From positions 1 to 64,000 of the forward strand of contig CAYJDG010000002.1 of the NCBI GenBank assembly GCA_964368875.1: a stretch of DNA of 64,000 nt. The letters run 5' to 3'. Numbering within the stretch: the stretch's first letter is position 1; the number at the start of each line of letters is the position of its first letter. Shown here one piece after another: positions 1 through 6,872 of this stretch. This DNA is from CAYJDG01 sp964368875 (lineage in GTDB: Bacteria > Pseudomonadota > Alphaproteobacteria > Micavibrionales > Micavibrionaceae). The notes under the pieces are model-generated. The model searched no databases. It saw only the letters and a list, made by a program, of their open reading frames with translations, and had not been told where the DNA came from. Made by a program: the position numbers and the translations under genes.

Positions 1-53
1 ATAATTTATCCGGATTCACTCCAGATATGGACTCCTTTATAGGGGGTGGCTCA
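1..53 (-). mobile_element. Possible insertion-sequence terminus
   Basis: Read on the minus strand, the HEPN-like gene ends abruptly at a TGA that begins the string TGAGCCACCCCCTATAAAGG. A TGA-plus-C-rich start of this kind is typical of the terminal repeats of several IS3-family elements, and the downstream reading frame gives nothing protein-like. I infer that an insertion sequence starts at about base 53 and continues out of the window to the left. Only one end is visible, no transposase can be read, and the target duplication cannot be checked. Confidence 0.25.
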
Positions 54-284
54 CTTGCACAAAGATTTTAAAATTACTTCTGTTTCAGCAGCAGCTGCAA
101 ATAGTAGATGGGCCAGCTCTAAAGAGAATGTTTCATAATTCTTTTCATTAAACTCAATAAAACGAGATATTTTTAGCAAATCTTGTTCAAGGGCTAAAAA
201 ATAATTCCAGTGAATGAAGTGTTTTTGTTGTGGTATTCCCATTAAGTTATTCTCGCATAAATTATCAATGACCCTGGTAGACAT
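51..284 (-). pseudogene. Truncated HEPN-like protein, probable partner of the RES gene
   Basis: This 77-residue frame starts at an ATG 25 bases downstream of the RES gene on the same strand, so the two probably form one operon. Its helical sequence (WNYFLALEQDLLKISRFIEF, then LELAHLLFAAAAETEVI) resembles, from memory, the N-terminus of HEPN-like proteins of about 200 residues often found beside RES-domain genes. It stops after SLCK, far short of that length, at the point where an IS-like terminus begins. I therefore read it as the intact N-terminal third of a broken gene. The alternative is a genuinely short protein of unknown function. Confidence 0.5.
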
Positions 285-309
285 ATTCCAACCGATGCTA
301 TTGCAAATA

Positions 310-1380
310 TCAATAGCGATGATCAGCCTTAAACCCAGCTAACGAGTGATATCCCACTAGCTCTACAATTTCTGAAATTGCGTAAAGCGGATTCAATAAG
401 ACATAATTGTCTCCGTCGATTGTTTTGGTAGATCCATATCGTATGGCATCATAACCTGCTGATTTTGCACAATCAGCAACGAACCGCGAGAATATGTACT
501 GACGCTTAAGCCAACCTTCGCCAGTTCTTGGAGCAGCTAATAGTGCTGAAGAAGAGAGCGCCCGCATTATGTCTGAATTATTTTCGTCTTCATCAATATC
601 AACAAGGTCAAGAATAATTAAAGGAGCCTTCACTTTAATCTCGCCGATTAGGCAAGGTTCACCTGGTTGCCCAATTTCAGCTGCAGCCACTTGTGGGGTG
701 CTTGCAAGATATAACATGGGAGAGCCCGCATGATTAAATCTTCCTTCTCCCACGTAAGCAGATGGCGGAGGACCAAAGGTTTCTAAATTTGAAGGTGACT
801 GATCGCAGCGCAAGATATCAGCCTCAGTCCTTGCTCGGAATAAAGAAATGCTAATACTAATTTTATCCTGTCCTTTTATTCGTTCACGAATTTCATACAA
901 AATACGCTGTGCGAAGTGGTGCTCCAGTAAAAGAAATGGTGTTTGGTTACCAAGCGTAAGAATCTCATCAATATAGCCCTCAATTTCACTAGCATTGCTG
1001 AAACGATGTTCATAAATCCAAATATTATGGGGGACGTAATTCAAGCAGCGCGTGCATAAAACAAAATGCCTTAATGTAGAAATCTCTGCAGGGCTAAAAA
1101 AACCAGGAAGACGGGTGTTTTCAACAAGCCAAAAAACTCCAGAGGATTGGTTCTGAAAATCCATTATGCGGAATGCAACATCAGGCCAGAGAGTACAAAA
1201 TTCATCATAGCAATTATCACAGCAGCAGATGCTCGAAGTGTAAGCAGAGTCTATTTCATCTGATAGCGAGTCATTGAATATATCAATTTCCTGTTGAGTA
1301 ACTGGCAGGAAAGGACCCACTACATCTTCAGGGATAAAACTTTTCTCTTTAAGATCTGATTCACTTGTTATTTTGCGCAA
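310..1380 (-). CDS. RES-domain protein (toxin-like, putative NAD-degrading enzyme)
   Basis: The C-terminal half carries the RES signature in order: an Arg in LFRAR, GEGRFNHAGSPMLYLAS, the Glu in AAAEIG, and a Ser in YDAIRYGST. RES enzymes of type II toxin-antitoxin systems deplete NAD, and the Arg, Tyr, Glu and Ser residues line the active site in that family. This protein, 356 residues, is longer than simple RES toxins. It has an extra N-terminal region with a Cys cluster (ICCCDNC, later CTRC) that could bind zinc, as in proteins annotated with a RES N-terminal domain. The start is a TTG preceded by GAAGGA after an in-frame stop. No Xre-type antitoxin gene is visible upstream. The downstream neighbour is the truncated HEPN-like gene. 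Confidence 0.75.
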   Translation of the reverse strand: MRKITSESDLKEKSFIPEDVVGPFLPVTQQEIDIFNDSLSDEIDSAYTSSICCCDNCYDEFCTLWPDVAFRIMDFQNQSSGVFWLVENTRLPGFFSPAEISTLRHFVLCTRCLNYVPHNIWIYEHRFSNASEIEGYIDEILTLGNQTPFLLLEHHFAQRILYEIRERIKGQDKISISISLFRARTEADILRCDQSPSNLETFGPPPSAYVGEGRFNHAGSPMLYLASTPQVAAAEIGQPGEPCLIGEIKVKAPLIILDLVDIDEDENNSDIMRALSSSALLAAPRTGEGWLKRQYIFSRFVADCAKSAGYDAIRYGSTKTIDGDNYVLLNPLYAISEIVELVGYHSLAGFKADHRY

Positions 1381-1743
1381 ATTAATCCTTCGTCAGAGAC
1401 GCTTTCCAGTATAAGAGCAATACCATATGCCCTTAAGCAAGAGGTCCACTTAGCTTTATTATTTAGCGTTTTTTAACACGCTTTAAGCGTTACCATACAG
1501 CATAACCGATATATTCTTATTCAGAATATTCTATTACTATATATTACTTTACCCGACTGTGACCGAAAGCGTTTATCTGGAGTATATAATTCAAGGGCAT
1601 CGGATGAGGATCATTTCCTTAGACTTGAATCAAGATTGGAAAAAAATAAGATATGATCTTCTACAGATTATCTCCGCCTAGATAACAGCGTCGCTATATA
1701 AAGACAAATTACCCTTGACACTTTTGCTTTATAAAATTTTTGT

Positions 1744-1771
1744 TTGCAATTTTTGATGTAACTCGTATTAT
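1744..1771 (+). promoter_or_regulatory. Candidate promoter for the ParB-methyltransferase gene
   Basis: TTGCAA and TATTAT are separated by 16 bases, a plausible sigma-70 arrangement about 210 bases before the methyltransferase start. It would give a long leader that includes the hairpin at 1930-1948. This is a pattern match only. Confidence 0.3.
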
Positions 1772-1929
1772 TGATCTGTAACGACCTGAGACAATCTGCG
1801 TCCAAAGTGACATGCGATTTCAGGCGTAACCCATAAAACCTAGTGTTTCATAGCAGACAGTTCCGTTTAAAAGTACGGGCATAGCCTCTCGAACGAAACC
1901 AATCAGAAATTTTCTTGAACTGATCGTGT

Positions 1930-1948
1930 ACCTGCAATCGTTGCAGGT
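1930..1948 (+). repeat. Perfect inverted repeat upstream of methyltransferase
   Basis: ACCTGCAA-TCG-TTGCAGGT is a perfect 8-base-pair palindrome with a 3-base centre, ending 33 bases before the start codon. It could be an operator or a hairpin in the mRNA leader. There is no following T-tract, so it is not an intrinsic terminator. Confidence 0.5.
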
Positions 1949-1981
1949 GCATTTGGTGTTAATTCTTTTAGGGAGGACCTA

Positions 1982-3358
1982 ATGTCTAAGAATAAGAAAG
2001 TAGTATCAAGCCAACCGATGACCACTAATAACTTAGAGGTCGTTCAACGCTCACCTGATGCGCTGAAGCCTTGGGAAGGAAACCCAAGAACGCACAGCGA
2101 GAAGCAGCTTGTAGCCTTGATGGCATCAATCAAGGGGCTGGGGTTTCGTGTACCCATTATCACCAATGAGGTCGGGGTGGTTTTGGCTGGTCACGGGCGC
2201 TTGGAAGCCGCTAAACGCCTAAAACTGGCCGAGGTTCCGACGATTATTGCCGCCGGACTCACGAAAACCCAGCAGCGCGCTTATGTGCTGGCAGATAACA
2301 AGATCTCCAGCATGTCGACATGGGACAAAGACTTGCTCGTCCATGAAATCGAGATCCTGCTTGATGAGGACTTCCAGATCGAGACCACCGGTTTCTCCAC
2401 TGCTGAAATCGATATCATGATCGATGGGGCTGTTGATACCGGAGGGTCCGATTCGGAAGATCTACAGCCAGAGGATGTTGAAGAAGAAAAGCTGATTAGC
2501 CAGCCTGGCGACCTCTGGCAGCTGGGTGAACACCGCCTGTTCTGTGGGGATGCGACTAAGATTGCGTCCTATAGCCACGTGATGAAGAGTGGTGAATTAG
2601 CCGAGATGTGCATCACGGATCCACCCTATAACGTGAAAATTAACAATCACGTTTGTGGTAGCGGAAAGACGAAGCACAAGGAGTTCGCCATGGCGAGCGG
2701 AGAAATGAGCCCCGGCGAGTTTACTGACTTCTTGACCACAACCTGCGCTCATATCGCGCTCAACTGTCAGCTAGGAGCGATCGTTTACAGCTTCATGGAC
2801 TGGCGGCATATGCGTGAAATGCTAGACGCCGGCGAGCAGGTATTTGGCAAGCTCCGCCAACTCTGTGTATGGGGTAAGGATAACGCAGGTATGGGGACAT
2901 TCTATCGCTCCCAGCATGAGCTGATCTTTACGTTCAAGCATGGGGAAGCGCCCCATATCAATAACTTCGAGCTCGGGCAGTATGGGCGGTATCGGAGTAA
3001 TGTGTGGAGCTATGCTGGGGTGAACACCTTCACTGGCAAGGGGTACAAGCAGCTTGCGCTCCACCCCACCGTCAAGCCTGTCAGCCTCATCGCTGATGCG
3101 ATCCGCGACTGCAGCAATCGAAACGGGGTTATACTAGACCCGTTTGCGGGTAGCGGCACGATTTTTATCGCGTGTGAACGTACAGGCCGACATGCACGGG
3201 CTATCGAGTATGAGCCGGGCTATGTCGATGTTGCGATCCGTCGGTGGGAGCGCGTGACAGGTAAAATGGCAGTGCATGTCCCCTCAGGTATGAGCTTCGC
3301 CGAACGTACAGAGTTTTTTGCCGCAGGCGGTCAGGAGGAACAAAATGTCGCAATTTAA
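1982..3358 (+). CDS. ParB-like nuclease domain / DNA N6-adenine (or N4-cytosine) methyltransferase fusion
   Basis: Residues about 17-115 form a ParB/Srx-type N-terminal domain with the GHGRLEAA motif. The remainder is an amino methyltransferase with DPPY at residues 213-216 and the S-adenosylmethionine-binding motif DPFAGSG at 386-392. Motif IV preceding motif I is the beta-class order. Fusions of this kind are common on prophages and integrative elements, usually as solitary methylases that modify the element's own DNA. The ATG follows a strong GGGAGGA ribosome-binding site. A DUF5681 gene overlaps its 3' end. A nuclease-like gene converges on it 5 bases past that gene, so it could be the protecting methylase of a restriction pair. 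That pairing is inference. Confidence 0.88.
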   Translation: MSKNKKVVSSQPMTTNNLEVVQRSPDALKPWEGNPRTHSEKQLVALMASIKGLGFRVPIITNEVGVVLAGHGRLEAAKRLKLAEVPTIIAAGLTKTQQRAYVLADNKISSMSTWDKDLLVHEIEILLDEDFQIETTGFSTAEIDIMIDGAVDTGGSDSEDLQPEDVEEEKLISQPGDLWQLGEHRLFCGDATKIASYSHVMKSGELAEMCITDPPYNVKINNHVCGSGKTKHKEFAMASGEMSPGEFTDFLTTTCAHIALNCQLGAIVYSFMDWRHMREMLDAGEQVFGKLRQLCVWGKDNAGMGTFYRSQHELIFTFKHGEAPHINNFELGQYGRYRSNVWSYAGVNTFTGKGYKQLALHPTVKPVSLIADAIRDCSNRNGVILDPFAGSGTIFIACERTGRHARAIEYEPGYVDVAIRRWERVTGKMAVHVPSGMSFAERTEFFAAGGQEEQNVAI

Positions 3359-3659
3359 CGAACCACCAACCAGCATTGATGACTTCGTAGGGTATGGCTG
3401 CCCGCCAAAACATACCCAGTTCAAAAAGGGCAAATCCGGCAACCCCAAAGGTCGGCCACCTACGAAGGCTCTTCATACCATTGTTCATGAGGTGATGAAC
3501 GAGAAAGTCACCATCATCAAAGGTGGGGAGAAGGTCGAGATGACAAAAAAAGAGGCAATCATTCAGCAATTGTTGAATGAGTCTATGAAAGGCAAAAGTG
3601 CAGCGACAAAAAATTTAATCTATCTGCTCAAGAACCTGACTTGGATTGATCCTATGTAA
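3345..3659 (+). CDS. DUF5681-domain small protein
   Basis: The 104-residue protein opens with the family signature FKKGKSGNPKGRPP at about residues 26-39, a basic glycine-rich motif seen in DUF5681 proteins of phages and mobile elements. The rest is predicted helical and lysine-rich, consistent with nucleic-acid binding, but the role is unknown. I chose the ATG at 3345 because AGGAGGAAC sits just before it. A longer frame begins 27 bases earlier inside the methyltransferase. The gene overlaps the methyltransferase by 14 bases, so the two are translationally coupled. Confidence 0.7.
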   Translation: MSQFNEPPTSIDDFVGYGCPPKHTQFKKGKSGNPKGRPPTKALHTIVHEVMNEKVTIIKGGEKVEMTKKEAIIQQLLNESMKGKSAATKNLIYLLKNLTWIDPM

Positions 3660-3663
3660 GGAC

Positions 3664-4893
3664 TTACGCAGCTTGCTGCGCTCCGTTGGCAGAATAGTAA
3701 GCTTCAGTATCGCGAATGACTTGGCGGATTGCATCTGTCAGGTCATTTGTCTTTCCATGGATAAGTCTAATTGGTAGCGGCTTATCATTATATTTGATAT
3801 CGGCGCCGCTGCTAAAGGTCTTGATGCTTGCGCCTGGTGCCAATACTTTGATCCGCTCTAGCCAGGCCATGGATAGGCGCTGCCACGCGGGATCCTTCCA
3901 GTTTTTGTTTGGTACGCCCCAAAACTGAACGCTGGTAGGTGTAAAAAGCATGAACTGGATCTGGCCACCATCAGGTGCTGGGGCCTTTAGCATCAAGGAC
4001 TCTCCTTTACTGCCAGTTTGAACATCGATCGGCAGATCAGATAACGCCGCGATCAGATCCTTGACCCAGACGACGTTCTGGGGATTCTGCTGGGCCATAA
4101 GGTCGTAGAATTCATCGGTAGAGAGCGAAGTCTTTTCTACGCGCTCGCTGATAACCGGGGTGGGGGCTGTAATCTTGACCCCCTCCCCTTGTACGGTTAC
4201 CACCGTCACATGCCGCTCAATCGTCTGGGTTTTGGCAAGGACACGCGGTAAAGCCAGGTGGGATCCATCAGGCAGCTTATAGAGCCTAATCTCGACCATA
4301 CCGAAGGCGTAGCGCAGGGAGTGCTGCATCAGGTATCCGGCCAAGGCTGCCATCTCTTCGCGGATACCATCGCCTAGCACGAGGAGGAGGAAGCGGCCTT
4401 CACGTAGGTTTCGGGTGACACGGTCGACAAAGGTGATTTCATCAGGTGGCGTCGAAACCTGGGCAGAGACGATTTCGTGCAGCGGGTTTCCGCCCCATTT
4501 TTGATTTTTAAGCTGCTTACGGATTTCGCTATTCAGGTCTTCATATGAAAGTGCGGCAAAGTCTTTCGCATATTCGAGAATTTGGGCGACGACCTTGCGA
4601 CGTGCCTCCTGGTTTTTCCAAAGCTTGACCTCGACCAGAACTGGATATCCTTCAGGCGTGACGTAGAAGTTATCGAGATAGCCTGAAGGTAGGCTGAATT
4701 CCCGTAAAATTGGCACGAGGTTATCAAAGCAAGCTTCAATTTCGCTAGCCGGGATAAGCCCAGGTTGATCATGGATCAGGTTTTGTAGCCAGTCTTCGTT
4801 ATAGGGCGGTTTATCAAGCGGGACGGCTTCCAGGGCTGAGAAGCTCTGATCGCCCTGCGCAAGATTACTGATAATGGCTGGATTCAAATTCAT
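3664..4893 (-). CDS. PD-(D/E)XK nuclease-like protein, candidate restriction enzyme
   Basis: The first 130 residues match the restriction-endonuclease fold: Asp74 in GYLDN, then VEVK with Glu88 and Lys90, then Gln104 in AQILEYA. This layout resembles DUF91/NucS-type and related nucleases. The C-terminal third (from about residue 270) looks like a separate domain I do not recognise. The gene converges on the methyltransferase/DUF5681 pair with 4 bases between stop codons. Its start faces the small controller-type HTH gene across 126 bases containing controller-box-like sites. That context suggests a restriction enzyme whose expression is timed by a C protein. No recognition site can be predicted. 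Confidence 0.6.
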   Translation of the reverse strand: MNLNPAIISNLAQGDQSFSALEAVPLDKPPYNEDWLQNLIHDQPGLIPASEIEACFDNLVPILREFSLPSGYLDNFYVTPEGYPVLVEVKLWKNQEARRKVVAQILEYAKDFAALSYEDLNSEIRKQLKNQKWGGNPLHEIVSAQVSTPPDEITFVDRVTRNLREGRFLLLVLGDGIREEMAALAGYLMQHSLRYAFGMVEIRLYKLPDGSHLALPRVLAKTQTIERHVTVVTVQGEGVKITAPTPVISERVEKTSLSTDEFYDLMAQQNPQNVVWVKDLIAALSDLPIDVQTGSKGESLMLKAPAPDGGQIQFMLFTPTSVQFWGVPNKNWKDPAWQRLSMAWLERIKVLAPGASIKTFSSGADIKYNDKPLPIRLIHGKTNDLTDAIRQVIRDTEAYYSANGAQQAA

Positions 4894-4926
4894 CCTAATT
4901 GTCCTAACTTCGTCTTTTTACTATGT

Positions 4927-4997
4927 GACGGTCAGTCTTCAATACAATGGGAAGCTTATCAAGCTAATTGTGACTACTAGTCTGTAGACGATAAGTC
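4927..4997. promoter_or_regulatory. Cluster of controller-box-like operators
   Basis: Three 11-base sites fit the GACT-N3-AGTC consensus of controller (C) proteins from restriction-modification systems: GACGGTCAGTC at 4927-4937, GACTACTAGTC at 4972-4982 and GACGATAAGTC at 4987-4997. The last two are 4 bases apart, as in typical tandem C-boxes, and lie just before the HTH gene. The first lies 34 bases before the divergent nuclease-like gene. C proteins bind tandem boxes to activate and then repress their own promoter. The match is by eye. Confidence 0.6.
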
Positions 4998-5019
4998 TCT
5001 GAAATTGCGAGCATTCTCT

Positions 5020-5235
5020 ATGAATGTTGCAGAGCGTCTTGGCGCCAGAATTCAGAAAATAAGAATTGAAAAAGGGCTGTCTCAAGAGCAGCTTGCCTTC
5101 GAATCTGGATTACATCGCACATATATCAGCCATGTTGAACGTGGCAGCAGGAATATTACGGTCTTAGGACTTTGTAAAATTGCCAAAGGGCTAAAGCTAG
5201 ACTCATCTGAGCTTCTTAAAGGCATAAAGATATAA
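5020..5235 (+). CDS. Controller-type XRE-family HTH regulator (C-protein-like)
   Basis: The 71-residue protein is a single helix-turn-helix domain: RIRIEKGLSQEQLAFESGLH, then RTYISHVERGSRNITV and a short tail. Size and sequence fit controller proteins of restriction-modification systems, which delay restriction-enzyme synthesis until methylation is complete. The ATG at 5020 is preferred to the in-frame TTG at 5005, although no strong ribosome-binding site is seen for either; poor leaders are common for C genes. C-box-like sites precede it. It is divergent from the nuclease-like gene and faces the Z1 operon tail to tail across 276 bases, so it more likely controls the former. Confidence 0.75.
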   Translation: MNVAERLGARIQKIRIEKGLSQEQLAFESGLHRTYISHVERGSRNITVLGLCKIAKGLKLDSSELLKGIKI

Positions 5236-5511
5236 TTCTTTACAGAAGCCATAATCTGATAAAGTCGATTGCGTAAAATAAATTTGGCCCTTACGGACTG
5301 CAAACTTTACGTATAACCTACTGACGCTGATTATCTATATTTGAGCTACGGATGTTTTATTCTCCTAAAACTGCCCCCACCACATTCAAACGGTGATAAG
5401 TTATAGACAAAAATTCTAATGTAATAGAAGCGTTCAATACGAATTCGCCCAATATCTTGGCATCAAACTAGGCGCTGTATTGAATTAAATCTGCGCTACT
5501 TTTGCTTCGAT

Positions 5512-6081
5512 CTAAAACGAGGTCTCGGCTGATCCGATGTGTTCCCCACCCACATACGTCTCGATCAAAAAGCGTCGAGCATTTCGGTTGAGCTCCAGAT
5601 AGTACCCAACCACATATCCGCAAACATGCTCAGGCAAGGTCTTTCCGTCGTATGGCCATGTGTCGTCATAGGTAGCCTTTGTCATCGCGCGCAACCGAAT
5701 TTTATCCTTGTTCTTTTCAGACTCAGGGTGGTTCGAACGCTTCATTTCAACCACAAGAAGGTTATCCTGCTCGACAACCTTTCCCCGGCTGTGCAAAATG
5801 ATGTCACAGCGGATTGAGACAATCTGCGCCTTTTCGTCTATGATCGTCTTTACCTCACCGCCATTTCGATTGTATTCGGTGTCTACAACATAATCTTGCA
5901 GCTCAGCATCTCGACGCTGTTCATCAAGCAACATTGCTAAGCGGCCACAGAGATTCTGCTCGCTCGTGCCATTCAGGATGTTATCGGCCTCCTCGGCCAC
6001 AAACCGCTCGAACGCCGTCCAAAAGACCGGTGCAAGTTTATCAATCTCGATCCGGAACGGCTCTGTTAGCGGCGAAGTCAA
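5512..6081 (-). CDS. PD-(D/E)XK-like hypothetical protein (Z1 operon, gene 5)
   Basis: The 189-residue protein carries Asp93 in RCDIILHSRG and Glu112-Lys114 in LLVVEMKRS, the spacing expected for a PD-(D/E)XK nuclease core, with predicted helices before it. It is the last gene of the leftward Z1 operon. Its TTG start overlaps the previous stop codon as TTGA, so it is translated by coupling. I do not recognise a named family. It may be a nuclease subunit of the operon, or a degraded or regulatory relative. Confidence 0.6.
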   Translation of the reverse strand: MTSPLTEPFRIEIDKLAPVFWTAFERFVAEEADNILNGTSEQNLCGRLAMLLDEQRRDAELQDYVVDTEYNRNGGEVKTIIDEKAQIVSIRCDIILHSRGKVVEQDNLLVVEMKRSNHPESEKNKDKIRLRAMTKATYDDTWPYDGKTLPEHVCGYVVGYYLELNRNARRFLIETYVGGEHIGSAETSF

Positions 6082-6479
6082 GTATCTTCCTCCTCTGTTT
6101 CTTCGTCCTCGTCATCCTCCCAGGACGCCAAGAGCTCCTCAGTAATCCAATATGTCTTGCCGTGAACGGTTCGAAGGTGCCGATTTCGGAATTTATCGAT
6201 AGCAGTTTCAAACTGCACCATCGTAAGAACAGCATCGCTAACTTGCGGCAATGCCTGCGAGTCTAAGACTTCCAGGTATTTTCCTTCTGGACCATCTTTT
6301 AGGAACGTGAGCAAATCGCTGAGGACACGATTTACAATCTTCACTTTGCCAGCGCTCATCGTAGCCTCCGGCTTCTTCCTGGATAACTCTCGAACCTCAC
6401 GAATCAGACCGACGAAAATCTCGTGACTAGATTTGTAGGTCGCCACTTTTTCGTCCGTGGCCACATATTCGAATTCCAT
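6078..6479 (-). CDS. Small acidic-tailed hypothetical protein, paralogue of its upstream neighbour
   Basis: The 133-residue product has no recognised domain. It is mostly helical and ends in a very acidic tail after WITEELLASW. It shares several positions with the preceding gene's product: GKVKIVNRVLS here matches FKLKLINKVLE there, and SDAVLTMVQFETAIDKFRNR matches SDVTVVIAQYMEEAERYRSD. The pair therefore probably arose by tandem duplication. The ATG overlaps the previous stop codon by one base (TAATG). Roles as structural or adaptor subunits of the Z1 system are possible but unproven. Confidence 0.6.
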   Translation of the reverse strand: MEFEYVATDEKVATYKSSHEIFVGLIREVRELSRKKPEATMSAGKVKIVNRVLSDLLTFLKDGPEGKYLEVLDSQALPQVSDAVLTMVQFETAIDKFRNRHLRTVHGKTYWITEELLASWEDDEDEETEEEDT

Positions 6480-6862
6480 TATTTCCTTCCAATCTTTGAC
6501 GGCGGTCCTGAACGCACGTCGCCGGCCTCGCCCTTGATGACGTAGTACCAGGAGCCGGCCTTCGGCTTCACGTTGTCCGACCGATACCGTTCAGCTTCTT
6601 CCATGTACTGGGCGATAACTACCGTTACATCGCTGTTCGATGGCACATCATCCTGCTCAAATTTTTGGAAGTCGTCGAATGGGCGATAGCTGTCGCCCAG
6701 GACTTCGTTGCTCGCCTCAAGCACCTTATTTATCAATTTGAGCTTGAACGGGTTCAAAGCGTCGTTAGGGCTCTTCTTTGCGAGCGCCGAAATCTCAGCA
6801 TGAAAGCCCTGAAGCTGCCCGATAACCTTCTCCAATTTCTCAATATCCTCCTTACTATTCAT
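6479..6862 (-). CDS. Small hypothetical protein, paralogue of its downstream neighbour
   Basis: The 127-residue product starts at the ATG at 6862, which follows GAGGAGGAAACT, rather than at an upstream in-frame codon inside the preceding gene. The N-terminal half is helical with possible coiled coil (EDIEKLEKVIGQLQGFHAEI). The C-terminal part (GSWYYVIKGEAGDVRSGPP) looks like a small beta structure. It aligns by eye with the next gene's product. No known domain. It lies 10 bases after the preceding gene in the Z1 operon. Confidence 0.6.
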   Translation of the reverse strand: MNSKEDIEKLEKVIGQLQGFHAEISALAKKSPNDALNPFKLKLINKVLEASNEVLGDSYRPFDDFQKFEQDDVPSNSDVTVVIAQYMEEAERYRSDNVKPKAGSWYYVIKGEAGDVRSGPPSKIGRK

Positions 6863-6872
6863 AGTTTCCTCC

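Larger units (their letters stand above)
1381..1981. other. 600-base AT-rich spacer between RES and methyltransferase genes
   Basis: No open frame of useful length or RNA gene was recognised. The spacer separates divergent transcription units. It contains a candidate rightward promoter and a short perfect hairpin just before the methyltransferase gene, listed separately. The base composition is clearly more AT-rich than the chromosomal genes to the right. Confidence 0.6.

Noticed and set aside
1715..1735. TTGACA followed by TATAAA as a promoter
   Set aside because: The boxes are only 9 bases apart, too close for sigma-70.
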